From: Giesbergeria sp.
Lineage (GTDB): Bacteria > Pseudomonadota > Gammaproteobacteria > Burkholderiales > Burkholderiaceae_C
Assembly (NCBI GenBank): GCA_017998735.1
Contig: JAGOCN010000047.1
Span: forward strand, 1-8,815
Length of the DNA: 8,815 nucleotides
Direction: 5' to 3'
Shown here: piece by piece, positions 7,150 through 8,815 of the stretch
Position numbering within the stretch: position 1 is the stretch's first letter
Layout of the letters: each line of letters opens with the position of its first letter
Notes under the pieces: generated by a model
Told to the model about the DNA's origin: nothing
Database searches by the model: none
Seen by the model: only the letters and a program-made list of their open reading frames with translations
Program-made: the position numbers and the translations under genes

Positions 7150-8261
7150 AGCTCCAGCTCCCCCAGCATCAGCGCCTGAATGATGTCCGTGCCCGGATCG
7201 AACTCGCCCAACAGGCGCAGCCGGGTTGGCTCCAGATGGCTTTTGCGGCCCAGCACCCAGGTGTTTTCTTTGGAGAACTTGCGAATCGCCTCTTCGTTGT
7301 GGGTGGTCATGACGATCTGCCCCCGGGCCTCGAAAGTGCGCCGAAGCTGCATCACGAAATGGCCCACTTCTGCCAGCGAAAGGTAGTTGTCGGGCTCATC
7401 CCAAAAACAAAAAATCGGCCCATAGGCCTGGTTGGCCGCCACGATGGTGGCGCACAGAAAAAAGCATTTTTCGCCGTCGGAAAGCTCGTCGAAATGGAGC
7501 GACAAAGCGCCGTCGTCGCTCTTGAACTGAATGACCAGCCGCTTGGACTCCTTGCCCAGATTTTCATACTTGAAGTCGCGCAGATCGGGCATGACTTCTT
7601 TCAGGTAACCGTCAATGGCGGTGTAGGCCGCCGGGTACTGCCCCAGCAGCCCGGCCAGCCAGTCCACCGCATTGCTGGCGTTGGCCGTAGGCCACAGGGA
7701 TTCGTCGCTGGAGTTGCCCTCCATCTGCTGCGGCACCGGGGCAATGACCACCATTTGCGCCAGCCACGTTTTGAAGATGTGGACGGGGTCGCTTGCGGAC
7801 TGCACCTGGATCAGCGGCAGCGCCACCAGGTGCCAGTCCACCATGAAGCGGGCGTCGCCGGTGTCCGCGTCAGGCAGCTTGCGCAGCGAAACCTGGGCCT
7901 GCTCGCGCTCATAGATGGGGTGGCCGTCGCATTCCAGCCGCTCTTGCAGCACCCGCAGTTCCTTGAACTTGTCGGGCAGTTCAAGGGCCAGGCTGTAGCG
8001 GTACAGCTGGCCTTGCAGCAACACTTCCACCTCAAAACGCATGGGCACCGCTGTTTGCCCGCAAAAAAAGTGGCGCGGCGTGAGCAGCTGGCCCACCCGG
8101 TTCACCCCGCGCCCGATGCTTTGCAGCACCTGCAGGGCGCTGGCCACCGAAGACTTGCCTGCGCCGTTCTTGCCCAGCAACAGCGAGGAAGACTGGCCCT
8201 GGGGTTTGAACTCAAAGTTCTGGAATGTCTTGAAGTTGTGGATGTACAGGCGTTGCAGCAT
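7146..8261 (-). CDS. AAA/ABC-type ATPase (AAA_15/AAA_21-like) embedded in the type I R-M locus
   Basis: A 371-aa cytoplasmic P-loop ATPase of the OLD/RecF/ABC-ATPase group. The start MLQRLYIHNFKTFQNFEF is the typical first strand of this group. Walker A is GKNGAGKSS (30-38), the ABC signature-like motif is LSDGEK (260-265), Walker B is IFCFWDEPDNYLS (283-295, catalytic Glu289) and the H-loop is MTTHNEE (His321). All ATPase elements are intact. The DEPDNYL sequence in place of the common DEP-x-x-x-LHP is a useful tag for this subfamily. No nuclease domain is fused to it; instead the next gene, overlapping by 4 nt, encodes a Toprim-like protein. ATG 8261 is preceded by GGAG (8275-8272, 10 nt spacing). 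The gene lies 96 nt after the hsdS stop. The layout recalls AriA of PARIS, split OLD nucleases and the R-linked ORFs (rlo genes) found between hsdS and hsdR in other bacteria. A role in phage or plasmid defence is inferred from this context. The ATPase assignment itself is secure. Confidence 0.92.
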   Translation of the reverse strand: MLQRLYIHNFKTFQNFEFKPQGQSSSLLLGKNGAGKSSVASALQVLQSIGRGVNRVGQLLTPRHFFCGQTAVPMRFEVEVLLQGQLYRYSLALELPDKFKELRVLQERLECDGHPIYEREQAQVSLRKLPDADTGDARFMVDWHLVALPLIQVQSASDPVHIFKTWLAQMVVIAPVPQQMEGNSSDESLWPTANASNAVDWLAGLLGQYPAAYTAIDGYLKEVMPDLRDFKYENLGKESKRLVIQFKSDDGALSLHFDELSDGEKCFFLCATIVAANQAYGPIFCFWDEPDNYLSLAEVGHFVMQLRRTFEARGQIVMTTHNEEAIRKFSKENTWVLGRKSHLEPTRLRLLGEFDPGTDIIQALMLGELEL

Positions 8262-8333
8262 GTGGGCGTGGCTCCGGTGCGGTTCTGGTTCTGTGGTTTT
8301 AGCGGTTAGTTCATTGTCTGCGCGCGTGCCGTG

Positions 8334-8348
8334 TGTGCCGTGGGCACA
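8334..8348. other. Small hairpin just downstream of hsdS
   Basis: Perfect 6-bp stem TGTGCC/GGCACA with a 3-nt loop, 9 nt past the hsdS stop in the 96-nt gap to the ATPase gene. No U-run follows, so full termination is unlikely. It might act as a processing or attenuation element that separates expression of the R-M genes from the ATPase-Toprim pair. Confidence 0.25.
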
Positions 8349-8357
8349 GGGCGGTGC

Positions 8358-8815
8358 TCACAGTTGCCCGGCAAACGCCCGCTGCTGCAGCGAGGCAAAC
8401 AGCGCGTCCAGCTGCGCCAGCGCGGCGCGGTGGGTGGCTTTGAGGGCTTCGATGGCCTGGATGCGGGTGGCGAAGGTTTGTTGGAGGGGGAGAGGGGGAA
8501 CTGGAATCGGCATGGCCTTGATGATTCCCAGATTGAGTCCGGACATGATTGCGCCTTTGGCCGTCTGCTCCAGGTACTTGCGAGCAATCGGATGCTGCAA
8601 AAAGTAGGTATGCAAAAAGATGGGCGTCATTCGTTGCCGGTCAACTGAAATGCAGCACAGATGCTTTGTGTTGATTGCAACAGGAATGTCATCCGGAACG
8701 ACAGCGCAGCGCCCACAAGTGCCCATGATTGTGATGAGCACATCCCCTGGCCTGACGGTGTACCGTTTGAGTTGCTGGTATTTCGCAGGGGTCACATAAC
8801 GGCGTTCTCCCCAGC
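8358..8815 (-). CDS. hsdS: Type I restriction specificity subunit HsdS, C-terminal part (5' end beyond the window)
   Basis: C-terminal 152 codons of the DNA-recognition subunit of a type I R-M enzyme; HsdS binds the bipartite target and docks HsdM and HsdR. The visible part begins inside a target-recognition domain (WGERRYVTPAKYQQLKRY, then RPGDVLITIMGTCGRCAVVP and INTKHLCCIS). It passes into the conserved segment GLNLGIIKAMPIPVPPLPLQQ and ends in the helical spacer and tail IQAIEALKATHRAALAQLDA and LFASLQQRAFAGQL, the usual C-terminal signature of these subunits. The frame stays open to the right edge, so GTG at 8795 is an internal Val codon and not a start. The first target domain, the central conserved region and hsdM should lie to the right. 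The target-recognition part is noticeably richer in A/T (about 49% GC over 8521-8700) than neighbouring genes. No disruption is visible. Confidence 0.93.
   Translation of the reverse strand, partial: WGERRYVTPAKYQQLKRYTVRPGDVLITIMGTCGRCAVVPDDIPVAINTKHLCCISVDRQRMTPIFLHTYFLQHPIARKYLEQTAKGAIMSGLNLGIIKAMPIPVPPLPLQQTFATRIQAIEALKATHRAALAQLDALFASLQQRAFAGQL

Noticed and set aside
6664..8261. Assigning the pair to PARIS (AriA/AriB), to RloA/RloB or to Gabija by name
   Set aside because: The architecture is similar, but the Toprim partner is far shorter than AriB, lacks the EG-x-TEP type motif I associate with RloB, and no helicase GajB is present. Similarity of layout alone does not justify a name.
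8793..8795. GTG as a start codon for the hsdS fragment
   Set aside because: The same frame continues upstream as WGERRY to the window edge and matches the known course of an HsdS recognition domain, so this is an internal Val codon.
1..8815. Transposons, integrases, tRNA genes or CRISPR arrays
   Set aside because: I saw no transposase or integrase motifs, no cloverleaf-like sequence and no spaced repeat array on either strand. The short tandem repeats are too small and lack spacers.

Overview
The window looks like chromosomal DNA from a high-GC betaproteobacterium, probably a member of the Comamonadaceae (Acidovorax/Comamonas/Delftia type). This rests on codon use, overall GC content and the flavour of the encoded proteins; it is an inference, not a proof. 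Every gene I can support lies on the minus strand, so transcription runs from the right end of the window to the left. The long plus-strand open frames opposite these genes are antisense by-products of high GC.

Right part (about 3075-8815): a type I restriction-modification locus with an insert. Read in transcription order it holds the 3' end of hsdS (specificity subunit, 5' end outside the window), a 371-aa ABC/AAA-type ATPase, a 161-aa Toprim-like protein overlapping the ATPase gene by 4 nt, and a complete hsdR (1176 aa) with an added N-terminal DUF4145-like domain and an apparent TTG start. hsdM is not in the window; it would be expected further upstream, beyond position 8815. The gaps (96 nt, a 4-nt overlap, 58 nt) fit a single operon. 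The ATPase plus Toprim pair between hsdS and hsdR is the most interesting element. By architecture it resembles a split OLD/Gabija/PARIS-like ATPase-nuclease defence pair, and by position it resembles the 'R-linked ORFs' known from other type I loci. The small protein does not carry the usual Toprim E-G signature, and I cannot assign the pair to a named system.

Middle part (2026-2877): a crotonase-fold enoyl-CoA hydratase/isomerase. It keeps the oxyanion-hole motifs but lacks the first catalytic Glu of classical hydratases, and it has an Asn/Thr/Gly-repeat N-terminal tail. It lies 197 nt downstream of hsdR and has its own Shine-Dalgarno sequence, so it is probably a housekeeping gene at the border of the restriction island.

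Left part (1-1502): a BCCT-family (choline/betaine/carnitine) transporter, BetT-like, running off the left edge. Its reading frame is broken near the start by an apparent 1-nt loss at a run of five C (plus strand) at 1253-1257, which is either a real disruption or a sequencing error. The 523-nt stretch between the transporter and the crotonase gene (1503-2025) holds no convincing gene. It does hold short repeats, hairpins and an A/T-rich inverted repeat that could be regulatory or terminating.
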